Assembly: GCF_032452875.1 (NCBI RefSeq)
Contig: NW_026893691.1
Location: 186,001 to 250,000, forward strand
Direction of reading: 5' to 3'
DNA: 64,000 nt
Origin: Bos javanicus
Lineage: Eukaryota > Chordata > Mammalia > Artiodactyla > Bovidae
Positions 11,504-24,903 of the stretch are shown here, piece by piece (the stretch's first letter is position 1; every line of letters starts with the position of its first letter). Below the pieces are notes generated by a model. That model had not been told where the DNA came from and made no database searches. It saw only the letters and a program-made list of their open reading frames with translations. The position numbers and the translations under genes were made by a program.

Positions 11504-12894
11504 GTAGGGGAATCTGGCCTCGAGACGTGTTGAAGAAGGTCTCTCGAGGTTTTTCTCGGGTTGAGGCAGGACACCCTGGGGTCCCTCGACTTGTGCAGGT
11601 GACCTCAGGGGGCTTCTCATGGTGGCTCTGAGAAGTCAGGGAAACTGGAGGTGGGAGGGGCCTCTCGGCACTCCACTGGGTTTGGTGCATTGGAAGAGGG
11701 CCTCATCTCCAGTTGAGGCAGGAACCTCAGGGTTCCTCTGACTTCAGACTCCGACCGCAAGGTCCCTGCAGACTTGGGACAGGAGAGTCAGGCCTCGTCT
11801 TGGGTTGAGGCATGGAACTCCGCTTGCCTCTCGAGGTGTTCCCGGGGAGACAGGCCACTTGTCGAGCTGTATTTGGAACCTGGGGTTTTTCCCGACGATG
11901 CACGGGCGAGTCACTGCCCCTTCGTGTTGACTTCATTCACAGGGTGGAGTTCGAAGAGGTGTCCGGGCATCGGGTTCTTATCAAGAGGGGACCGGGAAAT
12001 CGGGGTCCTTCGGAATGTGGAACCACCCACGAGGCCACGTCTGGAATGTCGTCGTGAGACCGGCCTCATCCTGAGGTGCGACCGGAAGGTCGGGAACCCC
12101 TTCCAGACAAAGCAGGGGAGTCGACCCTCCTGTCCAGATCAGGAGGGTAGAAGGGCTCAGAGGAAGTGGTGCGGGAAAACCTCGGTGTTCCTCTCGAGGG
12201 AGACCGGGATGTCGGGGAACTTTGTGGGTCGCATCAAGGGTGCCAAGTACCGTTTCGACCTCCAATTCCTAACGTGGGACTTCTCCTGAGACGCTGTAGC
12301 GGGAAAGGGCTTCATCTTGCGATGACGGGGGAGCCACGTGGATTTTCTCGAGTTGGCGGGATTCTCGAGTTACGACGGGGAATTCAGGATGCCTCTTGTG
12401 TTGGCCCAGGCAAGTCCAATCTTCCATTCGAGTTGCGAAGGAAAGCTGGGGATTGCTCTCGAGTGACTGCAGGGCCAATAGACCTCATCTAGGCTTGTGT
12501 CCAGAAGCCAATGTTCCTCTCCAGGGGCGACAGGGATCTCGGGGTTGCATTCCAGACGCACCCGGGAGACAGGCATCCATCTCGAGTGGAAGCAAAGAAC
12601 CCCGCTCTGCTCTCGAGTCGCGACGGGTATCTCTTGGAGCTCACTGGGTGGACTAAAGGGAGTCAAGCCTCCTGAGGCGTTTGGAGAGAGGTCGAGAGAT
12701 TGGTCTCTAGGCCATGCAGGAGACGAAGGCCCTCATCTCGCGATGACGGGGGAGGCTCGGGGTTGTTCTCGAGCGGCGGCCCCAGTGTGCGGTTTCTCAC
12801 GAGGTACGACGGCGAGGTCAGTGAGCCTCTCGTGGGGCGCCAGGAAGTCGGGTCTCCATGCGAGTGGCGAGGGGAGCGCGTCTCTCTCGTCATA
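11504..12894. repeat. 1.715 satellite unit, mixed A/C
   Basis: 1,391 bp. It combines tgacttcag and gattttctcgag (A) with gagctgtattt (C) and a shortened ttggcggg for ttgcagcggg. Its right end is degraded (gcgtctctctcgtcatagtagg). Confidence 0.93.
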
Positions 12895-14284
12895 GTAGGG
12901 GAATCTGGCCTCGAGACGTGTTGAAGAAGGTCTCTCGAGGTCTTTCTCGGGTTGAGGCAGGACACCCTGGGGTCCCTCGACTTGTGCAGGTGACCTCAGG
13001 GGGCTTCTCATGGTGGCTCTGAGAAGTCAGGGAAACTGGAGGTGGGAGGGGCCTCTCGGCCTCCACTGGGTTTGGTGCATTGGAAGAGGGCCTCATCTCC
13101 AGTTGAGGCAGGAACCTCAGGGTTCCTCTGATTTCAGACTCCGACCGCAAGGTCCCTGCAGACTTGGGACAGGAGAGTCAGGCCTCGTCTTGGGTTGAGG
13201 CATGGAACTCCGCTTGCCTCTCGAGGTGTTCCCGGGGAGACAGGCCACTTGTCGAATTTGGAACCTGGGGGTCTTTTCCCGACGATGCACGGGCGAGTCA
13301 CTGCCCCTTCGTGTTGACTTCATTCACAGGGTGGAGTTCGAAGAGGTGTCCGGGCATCGGGTTCTTATCAAGAGGGGACCGGGAAATCGGGGTCCTTCGG
13401 AATGTGGAACCACCCACGAGGCCACGTCTGGAATGTCGTCGTGAGACCGGCCTCATCCTGAGGTGCGACCGGAAGGCCGGGAACCCCTTCCAGACAAAGC
13501 AGGGGAGTCGACCCTCCTGTCCAGATCAGGAGGGTAGAAGGGCTCAGAGGAAGTGTTGCCAGAAAACCGGTGTTCCTCTCGAGGGAGACCGGGATGTCGG
13601 GGCACTTTGTGGGTCGCATCAAGGGTGCCAAGTACCGTTTCGACCTCCAATTCCTAACGTGGGACTTCTCCTGAGACGCTGTAGCGGGGGCTTCATCTTG
13701 CGATGACGGGGGAACCACGTGGTTTTTCTCGAGTGTAGCAGGATTCTCGAGTTACGACGGGGAATTCAGGATGCCTCTTGTGTTGGCCCAGGGAAGTCCA
13801 ATCTTCCATTCGAGTTGCGAAGGAAAGCTGGGGATTGCTCTCGAGTGACTGCAGGGCCAATAGACCTCATCTAGGCTTGTGTCCAGAAGCCAGTGTTCCT
13901 CTCCAGGGGCGACAGGGATCTCGGGGTTGCATTCCAGACACACCCGGGGAGACAGGCATCCATCTCGAGTGGAAGCAAAGAACCCCGCTCTGCTCTCGAG
14001 TCGCGACGGGTATCTCTTGGAGCTCACTGGGTGGACTAAAGGGAGTCAAGCCTCCTGAGGCGTTTGGAGAGAGGTCGCGAGATTGGTCTCTAGGCCATGC
14101 AGGAGACGAAGGCCCTCATCTCGCGATGACGGGGGAGTCTTGGGGTTGTTCTCGAGCGGCGGCCCCAGTGTGCGCTTTCTCACGAGGTACGACGGCGAGG
14201 TCAGTGAGCCTCTCGTGGGGCGCCAGGGAAGTCGGGTCTCCATGCGAGTGGCGAGGGCGAGCGCGTCATTGCTCTCGAGCCATG
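12895..14284. repeat. 1.715 satellite unit, class B, left host of LTR 3
   Basis: 1,390 bp. It has gtgttgccag, gagtgtagcagg and the B right end gcgagggcgagcg. Small losses: gcggt missing at 13,254 (tcgaatttgg), ct missing in aaaaccggtg near 13,563, and part of gcgggaaagg missing near 13,684. Confidence 0.94.
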
Positions 14285-14290
14285 GTAGGG

Positions 14291-15484
14291 TGCCGGGGAC
14301 CAGCCCCGGCTGATCCAGGGTATTCGAAGGAGAGACGTAGGCGAAGATCAGGAAACCACTGCTTAATTAAATGTTAATTAAGGATATAAAGAGTAATAGA
14401 ATGAGGATAGCTCAGTGAGGAAATTCAGTGGCGAAAAGAGGCTGAATAATTCAGCCAGAAGGTAAGAGAAAGAACGACATGGTGAGACCAAGTTTCGGTG
14501 AACAAGGCCCGCACTTTATTTTTCAAAGTAGTTTTTATACCTTAAGTTATGCATAGAGGATAATGGGGGAAGGGGTAGAGTCTTGCAGCAAACCAGGCTT
14601 TCTTCCTGCAAACTTATCATATGCAAAAGCTTAGGTGATTTGCATCATCTTCTGGCCCGGAGGCCTGTTAACATTTTAAGACCTTTTCTTCAGAAAACTT
14701 ATTTTTCTCTAAAGGTGGTTGGTCAGGAGCCACCCTCCAAAAAAGCATTAGATAAAGTTGCATTCCTACAGAGCAAAGGTGTGGTGGGCTATAACAAGAA
14801 AAAGAATTAACTCAAGGGTCCCAGGTTACAAACATTAAAGCTACTACTTACACCAATTATATTAATCAATACACTGCCAGGGACACAGCAGGTAAGGGAT
14901 ATGGAAACTTAGCAGCAAACAATGGCCCAACAAGTGAAAAACCATTCACCAATACAATTTCTAATCAATCTTGTAACTACTCAAAAGAATTTGTGTTTAG
15001 ACAGTTTAGAACATCTCCTGCCTCTCACAGTTGGGAGGCTCTGAACAATCACATGTGGCCGGAAAAACCTATTCAGGCAGGCTAGAGGATTTCCAAAGGA
15101 GTTTGTAGGTTAAACACTGTCACACCCAGGAATTATTAACTGGGACTGTAAGCTAACTCTTTTTCAGAGAGAGGTAGTGGGGCAGAGCCCCCGTAAAGTC
15201 AGAGGTTTAGGTGCAAGCACAAGCAGAAAGTAGGCAGACTCTGGTTTTGGGGGTATATGCTCGAGAATTTCCAGGGGGACTCCTGAAGCTCGATCCCGCC
15301 TTTGCGTATGCCGAGCCTCCTTCCTCATGACCTTTGTCATGGGCGGAGTTCCTCACTGGCTCCCAGCAGTGATAGAATTCCAGTGGAGCTATTCCAGATC
15401 CTGAAAGATGATGCTGTGGAAAGTGCTGCACTCAATATGCAATATGCAATATGCACTCAATATGCAATATGCCGGCTCACGGCA
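14291..15484 (-). mobile_element. Solo LTR copy 3
   Basis: 1,194 bp, target hexamers gtaggg at 14,285-14,290 and 15,485-15,490. It is nearly identical to copy 1, except for a 3-bp deletion in the U5 segment near 14,336 (gagacgtaggcg for gagacggcgtaggcg). TATA, AATAAA and octamer are intact. Confidence 0.94.
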
Positions 15485-16888
15485 GTAGGGGAATCTGGCC
15501 TCGAGACGTGTTGAAGAAGGTCTCTCGAGGTCTTTCTCGGGTTGAGGCAGGACACCCTGGGGTCCCTCGACTTGTGCAGGTGACCTCAGGGGGCTTCTCA
15601 TGGTGGCTCTGAGAAGTCAGGGAAACTGGAGGTGGGAGGGGCCTCTCGGCACTCCACTGGGTTTGGTGCATTGGAAGAGGGCCTCATCTCCAGTTGAGGC
15701 AGGAACCTCAGGGTTCCTCTGACTTCAGACTCCGACCGCAAGGTCCCTGCAGACTTGGGACAGGAGAGTCAGGCCTCGTCTTGGGTTGAGGCATGGAACT
15801 CCGCTTGCCTCTCGAGGTGTTCCCGGGGAGAGAGGCCACTTGTCGAGCGGTATTTGGAACCTGGGGGTCTTTTCCCGACGATGCACGGGCGAGTCACTGC
15901 CCCTTCGTGTTGACTTCATTCACAGGGTGGAGTTCGAAGAGGTGTCCGGGCATCGGGTTCTTATCAAGAGGGGACCGGGAAATCGGGGTCCTTCGGAATG
16001 TGGAACCACCCACGAGGCCACGTCTGGAATGTCGTCGTGAGACCGGCCTCATCCTGAGGTGCGACCGGAAGGCCGGGAACCCCTTCCAGACAAAGCAGGG
16101 GAGTCGACCCTCCTGTCCAGATCAGGAGGGTAGAAGGGGCTCAGAGGAAGTGGTGCGGGAAAACCTCGGTGTTCCTCTCGAGGGAGACCGGGATGTCGGG
16201 GCACTTTGTGGGTCGCATCAAGAGTGCCAAGTACCGTTTCGACCTCCAATACCTAACGTGGGACTTCTCCTGAGACACTGTAGCGGGAAAGGGCTTCATC
16301 TTGCGATGACGGGGGAGCCACGTGGATTTTCTCGAGTTGCAGCGGGATTCTCGAGTTACGACGGGGAATTCAGGATGCCTCTTGTGTTGGCCCAGGGAAG
16401 TCCAATCTTCCATTCGAGTTGCGAAGGAAAGCTGGGGATTGCTCTCGAGTGACTGCAGGGCCAATAGAACTCATCTAGGCTTGTGTCCAGAAGCCAATGT
16501 TCCTCTCCAGGGGCGAAAGGGATCTCGGGGTTGCATTCCAGACGCACCCGGGGAGACAGGCATCCATCTCGAGTGGGAGCAAAGAACCCCGCTCTGCTCT
16601 TGAGTCGCGACGGGTATCTCTTGGAGCTCACTGGGTGGACTAAAGGGAGTCAAGCCTCCTGAGGCGTTTGGAGAGAGGTCGAGAGACTGGTCTCTAGGCC
16701 ATACAGGAGACGAAGGCCCTCAAGTCGCGATGACGGGGGAGGCTCGGGGTTGTTCTCGAGCGGCGGCCCCAGTGTGCGGTTTCTCGCGAGGTACGACGGC
16801 GAGGTCAGTGAGCCTCTCGTGGGGCGGCAAGGAAGTCGGGTCTCCATGCGAATGGCGAGGGGGAGCGCGTCTTTACTCTCAAGTCATA
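15485..16888. repeat. 1.715 satellite unit, class A (A-prime variant)
   Basis: 1,404 bp. Standard A markers plus the A-prime changes gcgaaaggg for gcgacaggg near 16,513, gccatacagg near 16,697, caagtcgcg near 16,720 and ttctcgcgagg near 16,780. The A-prime set recurs in units at 19,490, 38,816, 40,210, 46,783, 48,171, 49,534, 53,427, 57,426 and 58,830, with some members lacking individual changes. Confidence 0.95.
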
Positions 16889-18292
16889 GTAGGGGAATCT
16901 GGCCTCGAGACGTGTTGAAGAAGGTCTCTCGAGGTCTTTCTCGGGTTGAGGCAGGACACCCTGGGGTCCCTCGACTTGTGCAGGTGACCTCAGGGGGCTT
17001 CTCATGGTGGCTCTGAGAAGTCAGGGAAACTGGAGGTGGGAGGGGCCTCTCGGCACTCCACTGGGTTTGGTGCATTGGAAGAGGGCCTCATCTCCAGTTG
17101 AGGCAGGAACCTCAGGGTTCCTCTGACTTCAGACTCCGACCGCAAGGTCCCTGCAGACTTGGGACAGGAGAGTCAGGCCTCGTCTTGGGTTGAGGCATGG
17201 AACTCCGCTTGCCTCTCGAGGTGTTCCCGGGGAGACAGGCCACTTGTCGAGCGGTATTTGGAACCTGGGGGTCTTTTCCCGACGATGCACGGGCGAGTCA
17301 CTGCCCCTTCGTGTTGACTTCATTCACAGGGTGGAGTTCGAAGAGGTGTCCGGGCATCGGGTTCTTATCAAGAGGGGACCGGGAAATCGGGGTCCTTCGG
17401 AATGTGGAACCACCCACGAGGCCACGTCTGGAATGTCGTCGTGAGACCGGCCTCATCCTGAGGTGCGACCGGAAGGCCGGGAACCCCTTCCAGACAAAGC
17501 AGGGGAGTCGACCCTCCTGTCCAGATCAGGAGGGTAGAAGAGGCTCAGAGGAAGTGTTGCCAGAAAACCTCGGTGTTCCTCTCGAGGGAGACCGGGATGT
17601 CGGGGCACTTTGTGGGTCGCATCAAGGGTGCCAAGTACCGTTTCGACCTCCAATTCCTAACGTGGGACTTCTCCTGAGACGCTGTAGCGGCACAGGGCTT
17701 CATCTTGCGATGACGGGGGAACCACGTGGTTTTTCTCGAGGTGTAGCGGGATTCTCGAGTTACGACGGGGAATTCAGGATGCCTCTTGTGTTGGCCCAGG
17801 GAAGTCCAATCTTCCATTCGAGTTGCGAAGGAAAGCTGGGGATTGCTCTCGAGTGACTGCAGGGCCAATAGACCTCATCTAGGCTTGTGTCCAGAAGCCA
17901 GTGTTCCTCTCCAGGGGCGACAGGGATCTCGGGGTTGCATTCCAGACACACCCGGGGAGACAGGCATCCATCTCGAGTGGAAGCAAAGAACCCCGCTCTG
18001 CTCTCGAGTCGCGACGGGTATCTCTTGGAGCTCACTGGGTGGACTAAAGGGAGTCAAGCCTCCTGAGGCGTTTGGAGAGAGGTCGCGAGATTGGTCTCTA
18101 GGCCATGCAGGAGACGAAGGCCCTCATCTCGCGATGACGGGGGAGTCTCGGGGTTGTTCTCGAGCGGCGGCCCCAGTGTGCGGTTTCTCACGAGGTACGA
18201 CGGCGAGGTCAGTGAGCCTCTCGTGGGGCGCCAGGGAAGTCGGGTCTCCATGCGAGTGGCGAGGGCGAGCGCGTCATTGCTCTCGAGCCATG
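16889..18292. repeat. 1.715 satellite unit, class B, left host of LTR 4
   Basis: 1,404 bp. It has gtgttgccag, an extra g in gaggtgtagcggg near 17,739, gcggcacagggc for gcgggaaagggc near 17,686, and gaagccagtg for gaagccaatg near 17,895. With the A-prime unit before it, it completes a 4.0-kb LTR-A-B module. Confidence 0.95.
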
Positions 18293-18298
18293 GTAGGG

Positions 18299-19489
18299 TG
18301 CCGGGGACCAGCCCCGGCTGATCCAGGGTATTCGAAGGAGAGACGGCGTAGGCGAAGATCAGGAAACCACTGCTTAATTAAATGTTAATTAAGGATATAA
18401 AGAGTAATAGAATGAGGATAGCTCAGTGAGGAAATTCAGTGGCGAAAAGAGGCTGAATAATTCAGCCAGAAGGTAAGAGAAAGAACGACATGGTGAGACC
18501 AAGTTTCGGTGAACAAGGCCCGCACTTTATTTTTCAAAGTAGTTTTTATACCTTAAGTTATGCATAGAGGATAATGGGGGAAGGGGTAGAGTCTTGCAGC
18601 AAACCAGGCTTTCTTCCTGCAAACTTATCATATGCAAAAGCTTAGGTGATTTGCATCATCTTCTGGCCCGGAGGCCTGTTAACATTTTAAGACCTTTTCT
18701 TCAGAAAACTTATTTTTCTCTAAAGGTGGTTGGTCAGGAGCCACCCTCCAAAAAAGCATTAGATAAAGTTGCATTCCTACAGAGCAAAGGTGTGGTGGGC
18801 TATAACAAGAAAAAGAATTAACTCAAGGGTCCCAGGTTACAAACATTAAAGCTACTACTTACACCAATTATATTAATCAATACACTGCCAGGGACACAGC
18901 AGGTAAGGGATATGGAAACTTAGCAGCAAACAATGGCCCAACAAGTGAAAAACCATTCACCAATACAATTTCTAATCAATCTTGTAACTACTCAAAAGAA
19001 TTTGTGTTTAGACAGTTTAGAACATCTCCTGCCTCTCACAGTTGGGAGGCTCTGAACAATCACATGTGGCCGGAAAAACCTATTCAGGCAGGCTAGAGGA
19101 TTTCCAAAGGAGTTTGTAGGTTAAACACTGTCACACCCAGGAATTATTAACTGGGACTGTAAGCTAACTCTTTTTTCAGAGAGAGGTAGTGGGGCAGAGC
19201 CCCCGTAAAGTCAGAGGTTTAGGTGCAAGCACAAGCAGAAAGTAGGCAGACTCTGGTTTTGGGGGTATATGCTCGAGAATTTCCAGGGGGACTCCTGAAG
19301 CTCGATCCCGCCTTTGCGTATGCCGAGCCTCCTTCCTCATGACCTTTGTCATGGGCGGAGTTCCTCACTGGCTCCCAGCAGTGATAGAATTCCAGTGGAG
19401 CTATTCCAGATCCTGAAAGATGATGCTGTGGAAAGTGCTGCACTCAATATGCAATATGCACTCAATATGCAATATGCCGGCTCACGGCA
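18299..19489 (-). mobile_element. Solo LTR copy 4
   Basis: 1,191 bp, hexamers gtaggg at 18,293-18,298 and 19,490-19,495. It is shorter than copy 1 because the atatgca repeat at the right (U3) end has one copy fewer; a T is also added in the run near 19,171. Confidence 0.94.
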
Positions 19490-20893
19490 GTAGGGGAATC
19501 TGGCCTCGAGACGTGTTGAAGAAGGTCTCTCGAGGTCTTTCTCGGGTTGAGGCAGGACACCCTGGGGTCCCTCGACTTGTGCAGGTGACCTCAGGGGGCT
19601 TCTCATGGTGGCTCTGAGAAGTCAGGGAAACTGGAGGTGGGAGGGGCCTCTCGGCACTCCACTGGGTTTGGTGCATTGGAAGAGGGCCTCATCTCCAGTT
19701 GAGGCAGGAACCTCAGGGTTCCTCTGACTTCAGACTCCGACCGCAAGGTCCCTGCAGACTTGGGACAGGAGAGTCAGGCCTCGTCTTGGGTTGAGGCATG
19801 GAACTCCGCTTGCCTCTCGAGGTGTTCCCGGGGAGACAGGCCACTTGTCGAGCGGTATTTGGAACCTGGGGGTCTTTTCCCGACGATGCACGGGCGAGTC
19901 ACTGCCCCTTCGTGTTGACTTCATTCACAGGGTGGAGTTCGAAGAGGTGTCCGGGCATCGGGTTCTTATCAAGAGGGGACCGGGAAATCGGGGTCCTTCG
20001 GAATGTGGAACCACCCACGAGGCCACGTCTGGAATGTCGTCGTGAGACCGGCCTCATCCTGAGGTGCGACCGGAAGGCCGGGAACCCCTTCCAGACAAAG
20101 CAGGGGAGTCGACCCTCCTGTCCAGATCAGGAGGGTAGAAGGGGCTCAGAGGAAGTGGTGCGGGAAAACCTCGGTGTTCCTCTTGAGGGAGACCGGGATG
20201 TCGGGGCACTTTGTGGGTCGCATCAAGGGTGCCAAGTACCGTTTCGACCTCCAATACCTAACGTGGGACTTCTCCTGAGACACTGTGGCGGGAAAGGGCT
20301 TCATCTTGCGATGACGGGGGAGCCACGTGGATTTTCTCGAGTTGCAGCGGGATTCTCGAGTTACGACGGGGAATTCAGGATGCCTCTTGTGTTGGCCCAG
20401 GGAAGTCCAATCTTCCATTCGAGTTGCGAAGGAAAGCTGGGGATTGCTCTCGAGTGACTGCAGGGCCAATAGAACTCATCTAGGCTTGTGTCCAGAAGCC
20501 AATGTTCCTCTCCAGGGGCGAAAGGGATCTCGGGGTTGCATTCCAGACGCACCCGGGGAGACAGGCATCCATCTCGAGTGGAAGCAAAGAACCCCGCTCT
20601 GCTCTTGAGTCGCGACGGGTATCTCTTGGAGCTCACTGGGTGGACTAAAGGGAGTCAAGCCTCCTGAGGCGTTTGGAGAGAGGTCGAGAGACTGGTCTCT
20701 AGGCCATACAGGAGACGAAGGCCCTCAAGTCGCGATGACGGGGGAGGCTCGGGGTTGTTCTCGAGCGGCGGCCCCAGTGTGCGGTTTCTCGCGAGGTACG
20801 ACGGCGAGGTCAGTGAGCCTCTCGTGGGGCGGCAAGGAAGTCGGGTCTCCATGCGAATGGCGAGGGGGAGCGCGTCTTTGCTCTCAAGTCATA
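19490..20893. repeat. 1.715 satellite unit, class A (A-prime)
   Basis: 1,404 bp. A markers with gcgaaaggg and gccatacagg. Private changes are cctcttgaggg for cctctcgaggg near 20,180 (also in later A-prime units) and actgtggcggg near 20,281. Confidence 0.95.
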
Positions 20894-22294
20894 GTAGGGG
20901 AATCTGGCCTCGAGACGTGTTGAAGAAGGTCTCTCGAGGTCTTTCTCGGGTTGAGGCAGGACACCCTGGGGTCCCTCGACTTGTGCAGGTGACCTCAGGG
21001 GGCTTCTCATGGTGGCTCTGAGAAGTCAGGGAAACTGGAGGTGGGAGGGGCCTCTCGGCACTCCACTGGGTTTGGTGCATTGGAAGAGGGCCTCATCTCC
21101 AGTTGAGGCAGGAACCTCAGGGTTCCTCTGACTTCAGACTCCGACCGCAAGGTCCCTGCAGACTTGGGACAGGAGAGTCAGGCCTCGTCTTGGGTTGAGG
21201 CATGGAACTCCGCTTGCCTCTCGAGGTGTTCCCGGGGAGACAGGCCACTTGTCGAGCGGTATTTGGAACCTGGGGGTCTTTTCCCGACGATGCACGGGCG
21301 AGTCACTGCCCCTTCGTGTTGACTTCATTCACAGGGTGGAGTTCGAAGAGGTGTCCGGGCATCGGGTTCTTATCAAGAGGGGACCGGGAAATCGGGGTCC
21401 TTCGGAATGTGGAACCACCCACGAGGCCACGTCTGGAATGTCGTCGTGAGACCGGCCTCATCCTGAGGTGCGACCGGAAGGCCGGGAACCCCTTCCAGAC
21501 AAAGCAGGGGAGTCGACCCTCCTGTCCAGATCAGGAGGGTAGAAGGGGCTCAGAGGAAGTGTTGCCAGAAAACCTCGGTGTTCCTCTCGAGGGAGACCGG
21601 GATGTCGGGGCACTTTGTGGGTCGCATCAAGGGTGACAAGTACCGTTTCGAACTCCAATTCCTAACGTGGGACTTCTCCTGAGACGCTGTAGCGGCACAG
21701 GGCTTCATCTTGCGATGACGGGGGAACCACGTGGTTTTTCTCGAGTGTAGCAGGATTCTCGAGTTACGACGGGGAATTCAGGATGCCTCTTGTGTTGGCC
21801 CAGGGAAGTCCAATCTTCCATTCGAGTTGCGAAGGAAAGCTGGGGATTGCTCTCGAGTGACTGCAGGGCCAATAGACCTCATCTAGGCTTGTGTCCAGAA
21901 GCCAGTGTTCCTCTCCAGGGGCGACAGGGATCTCGGGGTTGCATTCCAGACACCCGGGGAGACAGGCATCCATCTCGAGTGGAAGCAAAGAACCCCGCTC
22001 TGCTCTCGAGTCGCGACGGGTATCTCTTGGAGCTCACTGGGTGGACTAAAGGGAGTCAAGCCTCCTGAGGCGTTTGGAGAGAGGTCGCGAGATTGGTCTC
22101 TAGGCCATGCAGGAGACGAAGGCCCTCATCTCGCGATGACGGGGGAGTCTTGGGGTTGTTCTCGAGCGGCGGCCCCAGTGTGCGCTTTCTCACGAGGTAC
22201 GACGGCGAGGTCAGTGAGCCTCTCGTGGGGCGCCAGGGAAGTCGGGTCTCCATGCGAGTGGCGAGGGCGAGCGCGTCATTGCTCTCGAGCCATG
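20894..22294. repeat. 1.715 satellite unit, class B, left host of LTR 5
   Basis: 1,401 bp. B markers plus the pair gtgacaagtacc and ttcgaactcc near 21,634-21,655. That pair marks a B sub-lineage seen again at 41,608, 44,206, 50,895, 54,827 and 60,234. Confidence 0.95.
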
Positions 22295-22300
22295 GTAGGG

Positions 22301-23494
22301 TGCCGGGGACCAGCCCCGGCTGATCCAGGGTATTCGAAGGAGAGACGGCGTAGGCGAAGATCAGGAAACCACTGCTTAATTAAATGTTAATTAAGGATAT
22401 AAAGAGTAATAGAATGAGGATAGCTCAGTGAGGAAATTCAGTGGCGAAAAGAGGCTGAATAATTCAGCCAGAAGGTAAGAGAAAGAACGACATGGTGAGA
22501 CCAAGTTTCGGTGAACAAGGCCCGCACTTTATTTTTCAAAGTAGTTTTTATACCTTAAGTTATGCATAGAGGATAATGGGGGAAGGGGTAGAGTCTTGCA
22601 GCAAACCAGGCTTTCTTCCTGCAAACTTATCATATGCAAAAGCTTAGGTGATTTGCATCATCTTCTGGCCCGGAGGCCTGTTAACATTTTAAGACCTTTT
22701 CTTCAGAAAACTTATTTTTCTCTAAAGGTGGTTGGTCAGGAGCCACCCTCCAAAAGCATTAGATAAAGTTGCATTCCTACAGAGCAAAGGTGTGGTGGGC
22801 TATAACAAGAAAAAGAATTAACTCAAGGGTCCCAGGTTACAAACATTAAAGCTACTACTTACACCAATTATATTAATCAATACACTGCCAGGGACACAGC
22901 AGGTAAGGGATATGGAAACTTAGCAGCAAACAATGGCCCAACAAGTGAAAAACCATTCACCAATACAATTTCTAATCAATCTTGTAACTACTCAAAAGAA
23001 TTTGTGTTTAGACAGTTTAGAACATCTCCTGCCTCTCACAGTTGGGAGGCTCTGAACAATCACATGTGGCCGGAAAAACCTATTCAGGCAGGCTAGAGGA
23101 TTTCCAAAGGAGTTTGTAGGTTAAACACTGTCACACCCAGGAATTATTAACTGGAACTGTAAGCTAACTCTTTTTTCAGAGAGGTAGTGGGGCAGAGCCC
23201 CCGTAAAGTCAGAGGTTTAGGTGCAAGCACAAGCAGAAAGTAGGCAGACTCTGGTTTTGGGGGTATATGCTCGAGAATTTCCAGGGGGACTCCTGAAGCT
23301 CGATCCCGCCTTTGCGTATGCCGAGCCTCCTTCCTCATGACCTTTGTCATGGGCGGAGTTCCTCACTGGCTCCCAGCAGTGATAGAATTCCAGTGGAGCT
23401 ATTCCAGATCCTGAATGATGATGCTGTGGAAAGTGCTGCACTCAATATGCAATATGCAATATGCACTCAATATGCAATATGCCGGCTCACGGCA
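22301..23494 (-). mobile_element. Solo LTR copy 5
   Basis: 1,194 bp, hexamers gtaggg at 22,295-22,300 and 23,495-23,500. It has cctgaatgatg for cctgaaagatg near 23,411, ctggaactg for ctgggactg near 23,152, and two A residues missing in the A run near 22,752. TATA, AATAAA and octamer are intact. Confidence 0.94.
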
Positions 23495-24897
23495 GTAGGG
23501 GAATCTGGCCTCGAGACGTGTTGAAGAAGGTCTCTCGAGGTCTTTCTCGGGTTGAGGCAGGACACCCTGGGGTCCCTCGACTTGTGCAGGTGACCTCAGG
23601 GGGCTTCTCATGGTGGCTCTGAGAAGTCAGGGAAACTGGAGGTGGGAGGGGCCTCTCGGCACTCCACTGGGTTTGGTGCATTGGAAGAGGGCCTCATCTC
23701 CAGTTGAGGCAGGAACCTCAGGGTTCCTCTGACTTCAGACTCCGACCGCAAGGTCCCTGCAGACTTGGGACAGGAGAGTCAGGCCTCGTCTTGGGTTGAG
23801 GCATGGAACTCCGCTTGCCTCTCGAGGTGTTCCCGGGGAGACAGGCCACTTGTCGAGCGGTATTTGGAACCTGGGGGTCTTTTCCCGACGATGCACGGGC
23901 GAGTCACTGCCCCTTCGTGTTGACTTCATTCACAGGGTGGAGTTCGAAGAGGTGTCCGGGCATCGGGTTCTTATCAAGAGGGGACCGGGAAATCGGGGTC
24001 CTTCGGAATGTGGAACCACCCACGAGGCCACGTCTGGAATGTCGTCGTGAGACCGGCCTCATCCTGAGGTGCGACCGGAAGGCCGGGAACCCCTTCCAGA
24101 CAAAGCAGGGGAGTCGACCCTCCTGTCCAGATCAGGAGGGTAGAAGGGCTCAGAGGAAGTGGTGCCGGAAAACCTCGGTGTTCCTCTCGAGGGAGACCGG
24201 GATGTCGGGGCACTTTGTGGGTCGCATCAAGGGTGCCAAGTACCGTTTCGACCTCCAATTCCTAACGTGGGACTTCTCCTGAGACGCTGTAGCGGGAAAG
24301 GGCTTCATCTTGCGATGACGGGGGAGCCACGTGGTTTTTCTCGAGTTGTAGCGGGATTCTCGAGTTACGACGGGGAATTCAGGATGCCTCTTGTGTTGGC
24401 CCAGGGAAGTCCAATCTTCCATTCGAGTTGCGAAGGAAAGCTGGGGATTGCTCTCGAGTGACTGCAGGGCCAATAGACCTCATCTAGGCTTGTGTCCAGA
24501 AGCCAATGTTCCTCTCCAGGGGCGACAGGGATCTCGGGGTTGCATTCCAGACGCACCCGGGGAGACAGGCATCCATCTCGAGTGGAAGCAAAGAACCCCG
24601 CTCTGCTCTCGAGTCGCGACGGGTATCTCTTGGAGCTCACTGGGTGGACTAAAGGGAGTCAAGCCTCCTGAGGCGTTTGGAGAGAGGTCGCGAGATTGGT
24701 CTCTAGGCCATGCAGGAGACGAAGGCCCTCATCTCGCGATGACGGGGGAGTCTCGGGGTTGTTCTCGAGCGGCGGCCCCAGTGTGCGGTTTCTCACGAGG
24801 TACGACGGCGAGGTCAGTGAGCCTCTCGTGGGGCGCCAGGGAAGTCGGGTCTCCATGCGAGTGGCGAGGGCGAGCGCGTCATTGCTCTCGAGCCATG
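23495..24897. repeat. 1.715 satellite unit, A/B hybrid, single unit between two LTRs
   Basis: 1,403 bp. It is the only unit between LTR 5 and LTR 6, giving the classic 2.6-kb module. The centre has gtggtgccgg and gtttttctcgagttgtagcggg, intermediate between A and B, and the right end is B (gcgagggcgagcg). This fits a crossover joining the left part of an A-like or C-like unit to the right part of a B unit. Confidence 0.94.
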
Positions 24898-24903
24898 GTA
24901 GGG

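Noticed and set aside
14291..18292. Independent LTR insertions into neighbouring units
   Set aside because: Position, orientation and target duplication are identical in all copies, so amplification of one event is far simpler.
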